Part shown: positions 35,118-44,214 of the stretch, in pieces
How positions within the stretch are numbered: the first letter of the stretch is position 1
Layout: every line of letters starts with the position of its first letter
Translations under genes and position numbers: made by a program
The notes under the pieces: model-generated
Told to the model about the DNA's origin: nothing
What the model saw: only the letters and a program-made list of their open reading frames with translations
The model's database searches: none
Assembly (NCBI GenBank): GCA_947456805.1
Contig: CANGTN010000008.1
Coordinates: forward strand, 1 to 61,971
DNA: 61,971 nucleotides
Source: Chitinophagaceae bacterium
Lineage (GTDB): Bacteria > Bacteroidota > Bacteroidia > Chitinophagales > Chitinophagaceae
Reading direction: 5' to 3'

Positions 35118-37280
35118 CTAATTTCTTACCAAAGTCAATTCATCTACAATATGCTTTGCACCGCCCAACTTATCAATGCACCACAACACATAACGCACAT
35201 CTACACAAATAGTACGGTTTAAATCTTTATCAAATGCCAATTTATGACTCAATGCTTCGTAGTTGCCATCAAATGCCAATCCAATTAAATTACCTTTCGC
35301 ATCTATCACAGGGCTTCCGGAGTTACCACCGGTAATGTCATTGGTTGTAATAAAACTAACCACTACATCATTTAATTTTTTATCGGCATATTCTCCAAAA
35401 TCTTTTGCTTTGTATAAGTCTAAAAACTTAGCAGGTAAATCAAATTCATAATCACCTTTTACATATTTAGCAGCTACACCGCTTATCGTACAGGCAAATT
35501 CGTACTTCACAGCATCTTTTGGTGCATAGCTTTTTACATTGCCGTATGAAACACGCATGGTAAAATTAGCATCGGGGTAAGTACTGTTCATTTTCACAGA
35601 ATCCTTCGAGAATAAGCCTTTCAGGTACATTCTGTTCAGGTCATTATTTTTATTTACAAACGTAGCATATTTGGGGGCATAGTTCATATTGTAATTCATA
35701 AGAAAAGATTTTGCAATTTTAAATGCAGGATCTTTTCCTAAATCGGCAGCGTTTGGTTTTTCTGTAAATGCTTTCCATTTTGCATCATCAAATGCCATGG
35801 TATTGGCAAATACTTCTGCAGCAAACATTTTGTAAGGGTTTTGTTCTATGTCGTTATTTGTTTTAAACAAATCTTCGTAAAACCCTTTTGGATGCTGGTC
35901 TTTATCTACATCGCTATAAAACATAGCAAGTACAGCAGCAAGAATATGCTGATCACTTTTTTTATTTTCATCTGCTAAGAAATTTTTTCTGGCAGCTGTA
36001 GCAGCATCCATTGCCTTTTTAATTTCTTCGGGTTTGTAATCTTTTTTAGACAATAAATTTTCAACACTTAACCATGAAGCTGCATATGCAACCAATGGGC
36101 TTCCAAGTATTCCTTCGTTGATGTATTGACGATGTTTTGCATAAGCATTCCATGTATCATAGTTTTTAGCAACATCACTAAAAATATTTTCATACTCCGG
36201 TTTTCCTTTTGCCCATTCTGTAAATGCTGTTTCGGCTTTTTGCTTTTGTCCAAAAATGTCGAACTTCAATAATTGCTTGGTTTCACCATCAAAAAATTTC
36301 CAGTAATTCGCAATGCTGGCATAATTACTTGCCAATTGCAGTCTTACTGCAGGATCTTTTTTCATTTCTTCCAACATGTACTTCAAACGCATGTCACGCA
36401 ACTTTACCAAAGTAGGACTCGTAATATCAGTAGCCAATTTTACACCATAAGAAGTTTCGTATCTATTGGTGCCTCCGGGATAACCGTAAATCATGCTGTA
36501 ATCCCCGTCTTTAAAGCCTTTCAGGCTTACGGGCAAATAGTATTTTGGTTTAAAAGGAACGTTTGAAGCGTCATATTTTGAAGGCTTTCCGTCTTTACTC
36601 ATATACACACGAAACACAGAAAAATCTCCTGTATGTCTTGGCCACTCCCAGTTGTCTGTATCACCACCAAATTTTCCAATACTTTCAGGAGGCGTTCCTA
36701 CCAAACGAATATCCTTGTACACATCATATACAAAAACAAAAAATTGATTGCCTTTAAACATGCTTGCAACAACTGCATCTTTAAACTCATCATCTCCTAC
36801 AATTCCTTTTACTATTTCTGCAACTACTTCACTATATTTTTTGGTACGTTCAGCACCCGATAAGTTACCCAGTGCATCATTTACTTTTTGTGTAACATCT
36901 TCAATTTTATTTAAAAATTTCACACTCAATTTACTGCTGATTTCTTTGCTTTTATCAGCAGCCCAAAAACCATCTTGCAGATAGTTTGCTTCTACTGTAC
37001 TTGCAGCAGCTATTGCCCCATAACCGCAATGGTGATTGGTAAAAATCAATCCCTGATTGCTCACAATTTCACCGGTACAACCACCACCAAAAATCACAAT
37101 CGCATCTTTAATACTTGCTTTGTTCATGCTGTATAGCTGCTCTGGTTTTAATTTCAAACCACGCTTTACCATGTCGTTATATACTTGTTGACCCAATAAC
37201 ATAGGCAACCACATTCCTTCATCTGCATAGCTGCGACATAACGTAAGCATCAATGCAAAAGAGACCAATAATTTTTTCAT
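35118..37280 (-). CDS. S46 family dipeptidyl-peptidase (DPP7-like)
   Basis: S46 enzymes cleave dipeptides from the N-terminus of peptides in the periplasm, feeding amino-acid catabolism. The 720-residue protein has a signal peptide (before DEGMW), the characteristic DEGMWLPMLL, the catalytic His region TNHHCGYGAI (H83/H84), FGGDTDNWEWPRHTGDF (~205-220) and the nucleophile TGGNSGSPV (S654). G672 in AFDGN occupies the residue that is Gly in DPP7 and Arg in the Asp/Glu-specific DPP11, so preference for hydrophobic or broad P1 residues is inferred. A TTACTTTG box lies 22 nt upstream. It is convergent with the glycosylase across the repeat element. Confidence 0.93.
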   Translation of the reverse strand: MKKLLVSFALMLTLCRSYADEGMWLPMLLGQQVYNDMVKRGLKLKPEQLYSMNKASIKDAIVIFGGGCTGEIVSNQGLIFTNHHCGYGAIAAASTVEANYLQDGFWAADKSKEISSKLSVKFLNKIEDVTQKVNDALGNLSGAERTKKYSEVVAEIVKGIVGDDEFKDAVVASMFKGNQFFVFVYDVYKDIRLVGTPPESIGKFGGDTDNWEWPRHTGDFSVFRVYMSKDGKPSKYDASNVPFKPKYYLPVSLKGFKDGDYSMIYGYPGGTNRYETSYGVKLATDITSPTLVKLRDMRLKYMLEEMKKDPAVRLQLASNYASIANYWKFFDGETKQLLKFDIFGQKQKAETAFTEWAKGKPEYENIFSDVAKNYDTWNAYAKHRQYINEGILGSPLVAYAASWLSVENLLSKKDYKPEEIKKAMDAATAARKNFLADENKKSDQHILAAVLAMFYSDVDKDQHPKGFYEDLFKTNNDIEQNPYKMFAAEVFANTMAFDDAKWKAFTEKPNAADLGKDPAFKIAKSFLMNYNMNYAPKYATFVNKNNDLNRMYLKGLFSKDSVKMNSTYPDANFTMRVSYGNVKSYAPKDAVKYEFACTISGVAAKYVKGDYEFDLPAKFLDLYKAKDFGEYADKKLNDVVVSFITTNDITGGNSGSPVIDAKGNLIGLAFDGNYEALSHKLAFDKDLNRTICVDVRYVLWCIDKLGGAKHIVDELTLVRN

Positions 37281-37301
37281 ACGTAAGTTTTTTTAGTGAG
37301 G

Positions 37302-37309
37302 CAAAGTAA
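37302..37309 (-). promoter_or_regulatory. -7-like box for the S46 peptidase gene
   Basis: TTACTTTG on the minus strand differs from TAnnTTTG at one position and lies 22 nt upstream of the start codon. Confidence 0.4.
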
Positions 37310-37426
37310 TAAATATTTACTGAGCAGCAATCATTTAAAAAGAGAATAATTGTATACCGAGCAACAGAATATCTTTTGGGCTGTTTCGGCGTCGCACACT
37401 TCAAGGTTCGGAATATCATGCAACAA

Positions 37427-37454
37427 AAAAGCCGAAGTGTTTACTTCGGCTTTT
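37427..37454 (-). terminator. intrinsic terminator after the BI-1 family gene
   Basis: AAAAGCCGAAGT (37427-37438) pairs perfectly with ACTTCGGCTTTT (37443-37454) around GTTT. It lies 17 nt beyond the stop codon and has T-rich flanks on the minus strand. Confidence 0.85.
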
Positions 37455-37470
37455 ATAAGAAATAATTTTT

Positions 37471-38244
37471 TTAGTCTTTGCTTGAAAATCTGCTAAGCAA
37501 TTTCAACATTTCAACATACAACCAAACAATAGTAACCAATAATCCAAAGGCACCATACCACTCCATGTATTTAGGAGCACCTTGCTCTGCACCTTGTTCT
37601 ATCATATCAAAATCCATGATTAAATTTAAAGCAGCAATTGCAACAACAAACAAACTGATACCAATACCCAACAAACTGCTATCGCCAAAATTCATGAAGC
37701 CCATTTGTAAACCAAATAAGCGTAATAACATCGTAATACCATAAAATATAGCAATACCCAACGTAGCAGAAAATAATACACTCTTAAACCTCTCTGTAGC
37801 TTTAATGATTCTGAAATTATACAACAAGAACATTGCAAAAGCCACACCCATAGTAAGTCCTACAGCTTGTATCACAATGTTTGGATACTTTTCACTCATC
37901 GCATCATTGATAATTGCAGAAACTGCACCAATAAAAAAGCCCTCCAAAATACCATATAAAGGGGCCAAATACTGAGCCCATTTCGGTTTGAAAGAAATAG
38001 CCAAAACAGTTATAAACCCACCAATAGCACCAATCATTAAAAAAGTCATCATCAATTTAGGTTGGCCATTATAATATTGCTGCCATGTAAATGAAGCAGC
38101 ACCAATTACCATTAGTAATAAAAAACCAAACTTGTTAATTGCGCCTCTAACAGTCATAGTGCCTTGCAAATCAGCATCATTGGAAAGACTTTTTTCAAAA
38201 ATTTTTTGGGTTAATGTTGGATTACCCGATTTAAAAATTGACAT
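37471..38244 (-). CDS. Bax inhibitor-1 / YccA family membrane protein
   Basis: This seven-helix inner-membrane protein of the BI-1/TMBIM family has the characteristic C-terminal helices LIMDFDMIEQGAEQGAPKYMEWYGAFGLLVTIVWLYVEML (roughly the last 50 residues), whose Asp residues form the calcium-leak pH sensor in the family. In bacteria YccA is known to modulate FtsH; ftsH lies 18 kb away and is not linked. The ATG giving MSIFKSGNPTLTQ is preferred. An upstream TTG at 38286 would add 14 unlikely residues. It stands alone and is divergent from the response regulator gene. Confidence 0.9.
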   Translation of the reverse strand: MSIFKSGNPTLTQKIFEKSLSNDADLQGTMTVRGAINKFGFLLLMVIGAASFTWQQYYNGQPKLMMTFLMIGAIGGFITVLAISFKPKWAQYLAPLYGILEGFFIGAVSAIINDAMSEKYPNIVIQAVGLTMGVAFAMFLLYNFRIIKATERFKSVLFSATLGIAIFYGITMLLRLFGLQMGFMNFGDSSLLGIGISLFVVAIAALNLIMDFDMIEQGAEQGAPKYMEWYGAFGLLVTIVWLYVEMLKLLSRFSSKD

Positions 38245-38394
38245 AGTATTAATATTTAAAGAATAAAGGTAAAGATTATCATACAATTTATAAAGGAACC
38301 GTTCGTTAAAAAAAATTAATAGTATTGATAAAAAAATTTAACAACCTATTAAAAGCAATTCCTATAATTTGCACATTATTTACTTTTAATGAAA

Positions 38395-38433
38395 AGTAGC
38401 TTCTCAAAGTAGCTTCTCAAAGTAGCTTCTCAA
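38395..38433 (+). repeat. 13-bp tandem repeat, three perfect copies
   Basis: AGTAGCTTCTCAA occurs three times head to tail, ending 12 nt before the ATG of the response-regulator gene. The unit is not a multiple of three and lies in the leader or promoter spacer, where copy-number change would alter spacing rather than the reading frame. Confidence 0.9.
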
Positions 38434-38445
38434 AAAGCAAATGTT

Positions 38446-39126
38446 ATGCATGTATTCACGAGAAACCCTGATATAAGAATTGCTATTGTTGATGATCACA
38501 AACTTTTTAGTGATGGGCTGAAACAAATCCTTGAAAAGTTGCCCGATATAGATGTTGTTTTTGAAGCTGTTAATGGTAAGGATTTGCAAGAAAAACTGAA
38601 GCGCCCTGAAAATGAAATTGATATTGCATTAATGGATATTCAAATGCCAATAATGGATGGTTACGAAGCTTCAATTTGGTTGCAGCAAAATTTTCCAAAG
38701 ATTAAAGTGATTGCATTAAGTATGAGAAATGATGAATTTTCAATCATTAAAATGATTAATCACGGAGCTTGCGGATATATTTTAAAAGAAGCAACAGTAA
38801 GAGAGGTGCACGAAACGATCATACAAGTTTTTAAAATTGGATTTTGCCTAGATGTTGCACTAGACGGTGAAATTTTTTATGCCATTACAAAAGATTCAGA
38901 AAAACAACTAAAAACAAGTAAACGAAATATAAAATTTTCTCCAAGAGAATTAGAGTTTATACAATATGCCGCATCAGAATTGGCTTACAAACAAATTGCC
39001 GAAAAAATGGGTATCAGTTTTACAACAGTAGAAAACTACAGAGCTTCTTGTTTTGAAAAATTAAATATCACTTCACGGGTTGGATTGGTTATTTACGCTA
39101 TTAAAAATAATATAATCAAAATATAG
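38446..39126 (+). CDS. NarL/FixJ-type response regulator (orphan)
   Basis: The 226-residue protein has a receiver domain (IAIVDDHKLFSDGLKQIL, phospho-acceptor Asp in IALMDIQMPIMDGYEA, switch Ser in VIALSMRN, Lys in YILKEATVREV) and a LuxR-type helix-turn-helix (FSPRELEFIQYAASELAYKQ, TTVENYRASCFEKLNITSR). No histidine kinase gene is adjacent, so its partner must lie elsewhere. The leader contains three 13-bp tandem repeats. Its 3' end is 7 nt from the convergent permease gene. The target genes are unknown. Confidence 0.92.
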   Translation: MHVFTRNPDIRIAIVDDHKLFSDGLKQILEKLPDIDVVFEAVNGKDLQEKLKRPENEIDIALMDIQMPIMDGYEASIWLQQNFPKIKVIALSMRNDEFSIIKMINHGACGYILKEATVREVHETIIQVFKIGFCLDVALDGEIFYAITKDSEKQLKTSKRNIKFSPRELEFIQYAASELAYKQIAEKMGISFTTVENYRASCFEKLNITSRVGLVIYAIKNNIIKI

Positions 39127-39132
39127 CTATCA

Positions 39133-40314
39133 CTAGATTCGGATGTATTTTTTTATTGTGCTTCTATTTACCCACCACAATACCAATACTACAATTATTG
39201 CTGAAGCAATCGTACTTAAAGAAAGATAAGGTTGTAAAAAAATATGTTGTTGTTGTAAAAAATGATATAGTACATACTGCAATCCTGCAATGATGATTAA
39301 TACAACACAAGTAACAATAAGGTTAAACGGAAAAAATTGTTGCATTAAAAAGCTTTTCAACTGTTTTGGCGAAGCACCAAGTGTAATCAATAGTTGAATT
39401 TCTGTTTTACAAGACGCTATAGTTAGTTGTATAAACAAAGTAAAAATTAATAAAGCAAACAACAACATGGCTGCACCTGTTACCCAACTCACTCCTACAA
39501 TTGCATTTACAATTTGTCGGTATTTACTGAATCTTGTTTTATCTGCATCTGCTGTTAAACCGTGATTCTGTAAATATTTCACCAACTCGGGATTGCCTGG
39601 GTCTTTAGTTTTGATGACAACCCTGCTAGGTTTATTTGAAAGAGAATTGCCAAATCTTTTATTTGCCCATTCCATAAAACTTAGAGGCACCATTACACTA
39701 GAAATTCGGTCGCTGAAACCTACAATTCTTCCGGTATAACTTACTTTTTGTCCATTACTGTATTGCAAATTAATTTTAAAAGAAATCATCTTCAAAACAT
39801 CAGGTGTAATCTGCGGATAGCCTTGCGAAACAGAGAATTGAAAATTATAAATATCCAAAAACATATTAGGTATTATCAATGGAATAAAATCTGCGTTTTC
39901 ATCCCATTGCCAGTCTTTTGGTTGAATATCAATAAAAGCATCAGGCACGGTTTCAAAAGCAATATCCGTATAAAATGGAAATGTAGATGAATAGCTTTCT
40001 ATGGATGCTTTAAACCTACTTGCACTTATATTCCCTACACCATCTATAAAAGGTTGACTTTGCAATTGTTTTAGTTCTTCATCAGATAAACTTGTTGCAT
40101 TAATAGTTTGATTATTTACTTGTTTATTTACAACTAAAAAATTGGCAGTACTATCAGTATTTGTTTTGCCATGCAATAATTCATTGTAATTTGCCTGAAT
40201 TTGTACTGCACTTAAAATAAGTAACAACGCTACAGACAAGCCTATCACAGCCATTACAAATTTTGTACGGCCCGATGCTGTTGAAATAATTTTTTTTAGA
40301 AGCTTTTTTAGCAT
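39133..40314 (-). CDS. FtsX/MacB-like ABC transporter permease
   Basis: The 393-residue protein has the type VII ABC permease layout: one N-terminal helix (~20-40, FVMAVIGLSVALLLILSAVQ), a large periplasmic domain (~45-270), then three helices (around TGAAMLLFALLIFTLFIQL, FNLIVTCVVLIIIAGLQYVL, STIASAIIVVLVLWWV) with the FtsX coupling segment CKTEIQLLITLGASPKQLKSF. It follows the ATPase gene by 8 nt and would form a homodimeric transporter or mechanotransmitter. The periplasmic domain has no residues I recognise as a lipoprotein-handling hook, so neither LolE- nor MacB-type function can be claimed. Confidence 0.85.
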   Translation of the reverse strand: MLKKLLKKIISTASGRTKFVMAVIGLSVALLLILSAVQIQANYNELLHGKTNTDSTANFLVVNKQVNNQTINATSLSDEELKQLQSQPFIDGVGNISASRFKASIESYSSTFPFYTDIAFETVPDAFIDIQPKDWQWDENADFIPLIIPNMFLDIYNFQFSVSQGYPQITPDVLKMISFKINLQYSNGQKVSYTGRIVGFSDRISSVMVPLSFMEWANKRFGNSLSNKPSRVVIKTKDPGNPELVKYLQNHGLTADADKTRFSKYRQIVNAIVGVSWVTGAAMLLFALLIFTLFIQLTIASCKTEIQLLITLGASPKQLKSFLMQQFFPFNLIVTCVVLIIIAGLQYVLYHFLQQQHIFLQPYLSLSTIASAIIVVLVLWWVNRSTIKKYIRI

Positions 40315-40322
40315 ATTACCAA

Positions 40323-40970
40323 TTATAAAATTAATTTTCGATGGTAATTGAAAAAATTATTATCGTCTAAATCAGTCACAACAAACGCTGCATTTCTTTC
40401 AGAACATTCAGCAGCAATTAATTCGGCTGCCTTATTTTTATTGTTATTATCCAAATGACTAAAAGGTTCGTCCATCAATAAAAACTCAAAGGGTTGTACC
40501 AATGCTCTGATAATTGCAATGCGTTGTTGTTCGCCATAGCTACATAATGATGCTTTTTGATTAAGAATAGAAGTAATCCCCAAACGAGCAGCCATTTCAT
40601 CTATCTTTTCAGACGTGCAATAAGGTTGTTGCAGAACACGATTGATCTCAATATTTTCTCTTGCTGTAAGATTGCCAAACAACTTTAAATCTTGAAAAAC
40701 AATGCTCAATTTTTGTTGACGCACAATTGCAACACTATCAACATTTATTTGTTTGGTATTAATATTATCCCAATAAATATTTCCTTCAAAATCAAATCGG
40801 AGTTGATAAAAAAAATGTATCAGTGTTGTTTTACCGGTGCCGCTTGGTGCTTTAATTTTTACCCATTCGCCTGCATTAAAAACTTGATGGGTATTCCATA
40901 TATCCGAGGAGCGATGTTGCAAGTTTTCTTTTAACGGAATAGGAATAATATTTTCAAGTTTAATCTGCAT
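40323..40970 (-). CDS. ABC transporter ATPase with atypical signature and H-loop
   Basis: The 215-residue protein has Walker A APSGTGKT, Q-loop IVFQDLKLFGNLTARENI and Walker B EFLLMDEPFSHLD. The signature is CSYGEQQR instead of LSGGQ(Q/K)R, and the segment after the D-loop reads FVVTDLDDN, where typical LolD-like ATPases have the switch His in VTHD. The ABC signature still has its Gly and the QQR, so ATP binding is likely, but hydrolysis may be altered. It lies between the lipoprotein (28 nt) and permease (8 nt) genes in one operon and would pair with that permease. Confidence 0.86.
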   Translation of the reverse strand: MQIKLENIIPIPLKENLQHRSSDIWNTHQVFNAGEWVKIKAPSGTGKTTLIHFFYQLRFDFEGNIYWDNINTKQINVDSVAIVRQQKLSIVFQDLKLFGNLTARENIEINRVLQQPYCTSEKIDEMAARLGITSILNQKASLCSYGEQQRIAIIRALVQPFEFLLMDEPFSHLDNNNKNKAAELIAAECSERNAAFVVTDLDDNNFFNYHRKLIL

Positions 40971-40998
40971 ATACCAAAATCTTCAATGAACAAATAAA

Positions 40999-42714
40999 TT
41001 ACTGCATAGACTGTGTGGCAACATCTGAAAACACAACAGGGCGGTCTTCATTCATTATTTTAAAGATTCCCGAAATCATTTGCATAACACTCACCAAACT
41101 ATTTTGTTTTGTATTCGTCATTCTTATTTCACCTTCGGATTTGATGGTCTTTCCATCAAAATTATCCATGGTAAAAACCATATCCTTAAATGTTGCATTA
41201 ACAAGCTTCATTCCTTCTTCGAAAGATTTTTCCTGAGTGCTTTGCAAAAGCCCATTCATGATTGAGTTAATATCCATAAACATTGTAGTACTTTTCCCTT
41301 TCATTTTATCCATTACTTCAACATCAATTTTCGCTTTGGTGTTAGCAGCTTGATAAGCAACATAAGTTAAAGAATCACTAGCCAACACGATATTTTTTTC
41401 ATCGGATACCAAATATAAATTTGCCATTTTCAACAAATCACCAGCTGCATAACCCGATTTCGTTTTCATCACTGCACCACTCTCTGCTGCTTTATTCATC
41501 AGCTTTGTAAAAGCAACCTTGTCTCCAATACTTGCAGTAAATATCATTTTGACGCTTGGCATTTGAATTTTGTTTTTATACGAGCTGCCATCCGGCGTTG
41601 TGGCATTAGTTTCTTTTGATTCCAGTTTAAAATCTCCTACAAATACATTGATTTCTCCTTTCATTGCTTTGAAAAAATCGGCAGTTGTTAATCCTTGCTT
41701 GCTTAAAAAACCATCTATCAATGCACTCACCTCCAGTTCTTTTAAAACTCCATTGAACAACTCCGGATTAAAAGCAGCCATCATTGCACCATTTATATTG
41801 GTAGCAGGAAAATTTTCAATAGCTGCCATATTCACGGTAGGACCAGCATATTTTTTTAAAATACTAGCAAGCATTGGATTAGTTTGGGTAATGCCTTTGG
41901 CAACAATTTTACCGTCTTCAAAATTGAAAGTTGTTGTAGAATAATTATCTTTTAACAATGTTTCCAATTTCGGCAAACTCAATGGCATTGCACTTAATGA
42001 AGCCAATGCAGCAGCACTTGAATTAAAGATATAACCATCTGCTTTTTCATTAAACATAATGTTGAACGGAGTAACAGATACGACAGACTCTGATTCTTTT
42101 AAACTAAAATAGTGCTCTACCTCTTGCTGCACTTCTAACTTAGTTGTACTTTCATCAGGTGCTTTGTAATTACCCAAACTATCATATTCAAACTTTGCAA
42201 CTTTATTGTACCATGTAACTATGACCACTTCCTGATTCCAGGCAATGATATTTTCATCACTCATTTGTAGATAGTTATAATTTTTCCCTTTAGAAATTGC
42301 TTTGTTTTTTGTTTCTTCCTGTTTCTTTAAATAGGCTTGAAATTTGTTTTCATCTTTCATATTGCCCATAAAACTATATGCAGAAGATTGTCCTTTTTTT
42401 AAAGAACCTTTTTGCACAAAAAACACATATAAGTTACGGTCTAAGTTGATGCCATTCTCTTTAAACTCTTCCCATAGTTTTTTATTTCTGGCAATTCCGG
42501 CAGTGTCAGATTTTTTTTGAAATTGCAGTAAAAAACTATCTACAGATATATTGCCTTTACTCATTTTTTCTTTTAATGAAAGCGGGTCTACAACTATCAC
42601 TCCTGTAACATCTTTAGGAATATATTTTGCTTCAGTAGCGGCTTTTTTTCCGCAAGAAGTAACAATGATTGTTGCTGTTACAGTAATGAGTAATAAGTAA
42701 GGTATTTTATGCAT
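40999..42714 (-). CDS. DUF4836 family lipoprotein
   Basis: The 571-residue protein has a lipoprotein signal (MHKIPYLLLITVTATIIVTSCGKK) and DUF4836 hallmarks: YIPKDVTGVIVVDPLSLKEK near the N-terminus, then repeated 'dimer-like' segments, INGAMMAAFNPELFNGVL and MFMDINSIMNGLLQ. The family is confined to Bacteroidota, and its function is unknown to me. It begins the operon with the ABC ATPase and permease. A TACTTTCG promoter-like box lies 18 nt upstream. Together they could be a lipoprotein-handling or envelope-sensing complex; this is inferred from gene order only. Confidence 0.85.
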   Translation of the reverse strand: MHKIPYLLLITVTATIIVTSCGKKAATEAKYIPKDVTGVIVVDPLSLKEKMSKGNISVDSFLLQFQKKSDTAGIARNKKLWEEFKENGINLDRNLYVFFVQKGSLKKGQSSAYSFMGNMKDENKFQAYLKKQEETKNKAISKGKNYNYLQMSDENIIAWNQEVVIVTWYNKVAKFEYDSLGNYKAPDESTTKLEVQQEVEHYFSLKESESVVSVTPFNIMFNEKADGYIFNSSAAALASLSAMPLSLPKLETLLKDNYSTTTFNFEDGKIVAKGITQTNPMLASILKKYAGPTVNMAAIENFPATNINGAMMAAFNPELFNGVLKELEVSALIDGFLSKQGLTTADFFKAMKGEINVFVGDFKLESKETNATTPDGSSYKNKIQMPSVKMIFTASIGDKVAFTKLMNKAAESGAVMKTKSGYAAGDLLKMANLYLVSDEKNIVLASDSLTYVAYQAANTKAKIDVEVMDKMKGKSTTMFMDINSIMNGLLQSTQEKSFEEGMKLVNATFKDMVFTMDNFDGKTIKSEGEIRMTNTKQNSLVSVMQMISGIFKIMNEDRPVVFSDVATQSMQ

Positions 42715-42731
42715 AATTTTTATTTTAAAAC

Positions 42732-42739
42732 CGAAAGTA
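42732..42739 (-). promoter_or_regulatory. -7-like box for the lipoprotein-ABC operon
   Basis: TACTTTCG on the minus strand differs at one position from TAnnTTTG and lies 18 nt upstream of the DUF4836 start. Confidence 0.42.
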
Positions 42740-42867
42740 AAGTTTTGTTTTGAAATACTACGGCATATAATCTATTATTTGAAGATTGGTAAAAAGTAGA
42801 TATTGAATGGCAAATGTTAATTGGGCTTATTTTAAGAATAATAACTAGTTACTCAAAACTAGAATGG

Positions 42868-42875
42868 TATGTTTG
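42868..42875 (+). promoter_or_regulatory. -7 box for the DEAD-box helicase gene
   Basis: TATGTTTG matches TAnnTTTG exactly and lies 36 nt upstream of the ATG. Confidence 0.45.
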
Positions 42876-42911
42876 CATGAATTATTAGAATTGGTTCATT
42901 AAATTATCAGT

Positions 42912-44054
42912 ATGTCATTTTCATCGCTTGGGTTATCGTCACAGTTATTACATACATTGGCTAAACAACATTATACTGACCCTTATCCCATACAACAAGA
43001 AGCAATCCCTGCAATACTTTCGGGTAAAGATGTATTGGGTGTAGCACCAACCGGATCGGGGAAAACAGCAAGTTTTGCATTACCAATTTTACAACAATTT
43101 CAAAAAAAGCCCATTGCAAAAAACAGATTTATCAAAGCATTGATTTTAGTTCCTACAAGAGAACTAGCAGTACAAGTTGGTGATGTGTTTACAATTTTTG
43201 CTGCACAATTGCCACGAGCAGTAAAAATTTTATCTGTATTTGGTGGAGTTTCAATTAATACTCAAATGATTCACTTACAGGGTGTAGAATTATTAATTGC
43301 AACACCAGGTAGATTATTGGATTTAATAGATTCAAAAGCACTCAATATTTCTGAGATTGATATATTGGTTATTGATGAGGCAGATAAAATGTTGAATCTT
43401 GGATTTAAAACAGAAATGACTTCAATCTTTTCACTTTTACCAGTACAGCGCCAAAACTTATTGTTTTCTGCAACGCTGGGAAAAGAAATTAATACAATTA
43501 CAGAAATGCTATTGCACAATCCTGTAAAAATTGAAGTAAAAGAGGATTTGAATCATATTGATTTGATTCAACAAATAGCTTATGATGTTGCAGAAGAAAG
43601 AAAAGGACCAATGCTTCGATATTTGATTCAAGAAAAAAATATACAGCAATTGTTAGTATTTACTTCTTCCATTCATAGGGCAGATGCTGTGGTTGAAAAA
43701 TTAAAAACTCATGGTGTTAATGCAGCTGCAATACATAGTAAAAAAAGCCAGGGAGCAAGAACGGATGCTTTGAAAAATTTTAAATCTGGTTGTGTGAAAG
43801 TATTGGTAGCAACCGATTTGGCATCAAGAGGTATTGATATTAATTCATTGCCATTTGTCATAAATTATGAATTACCAAGATCTCCAAAAGATTATATCCA
43901 TAGAATAGGAAGAACCGGACGTGCAAATTCATCGGGAACTGCCATTTCATTAATTGGACCCGATGAACAACATCATTTTAAAATCATACAAAAAAAGATG
44001 GGAAAAAAAGTTGAAATAATTGAAACTGAAAAATTGGATTTAAAAGGTTATTAA
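42912..44054 (+). CDS. DEAD-box RNA helicase (RhlE/CshA-like, short form)
   Basis: The 380-residue protein has the two RecA-like domains with all motifs: Q motif YPIQQEAIPA, I (APTGSGKT), Ia (VPTRELAVQ), II (VIDEADKML), III (FSATL), V (ATDLASRGIDI) and VI (HRIGRTGRA). It is short because it lacks the basic C-terminal tail of the longer RhlE proteins of this phylum. Roles of the family include ribosome assembly and RNA decay in the cold; which applies here is not visible. It is monocistronic and divergent from the lipoprotein-ABC operon. Confidence 0.94.
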   Translation: MSFSSLGLSSQLLHTLAKQHYTDPYPIQQEAIPAILSGKDVLGVAPTGSGKTASFALPILQQFQKKPIAKNRFIKALILVPTRELAVQVGDVFTIFAAQLPRAVKILSVFGGVSINTQMIHLQGVELLIATPGRLLDLIDSKALNISEIDILVIDEADKMLNLGFKTEMTSIFSLLPVQRQNLLFSATLGKEINTITEMLLHNPVKIEVKEDLNHIDLIQQIAYDVAEERKGPMLRYLIQEKNIQQLLVFTSSIHRADAVVEKLKTHGVNAAAIHSKKSQGARTDALKNFKSGCVKVLVATDLASRGIDINSLPFVINYELPRSPKDYIHRIGRTGRANSSGTAISLIGPDEQHHFKIIQKKMGKKVEIIETEKLDLKGY

Positions 44055-44214
44055 TGCCCTCAAACAATGATGATATGCGTTTGTAAAAATGGTATAACAG
44101 GCAAGTCATTCAATGAATAACATTCTTACCGCTTGCAAAATGGCATACAGTGCAACTATAGTTTTTTATTATAGTAATCAATAAGCCTTTCTTATTTTAA
44201 GAACATAAAAGTAA

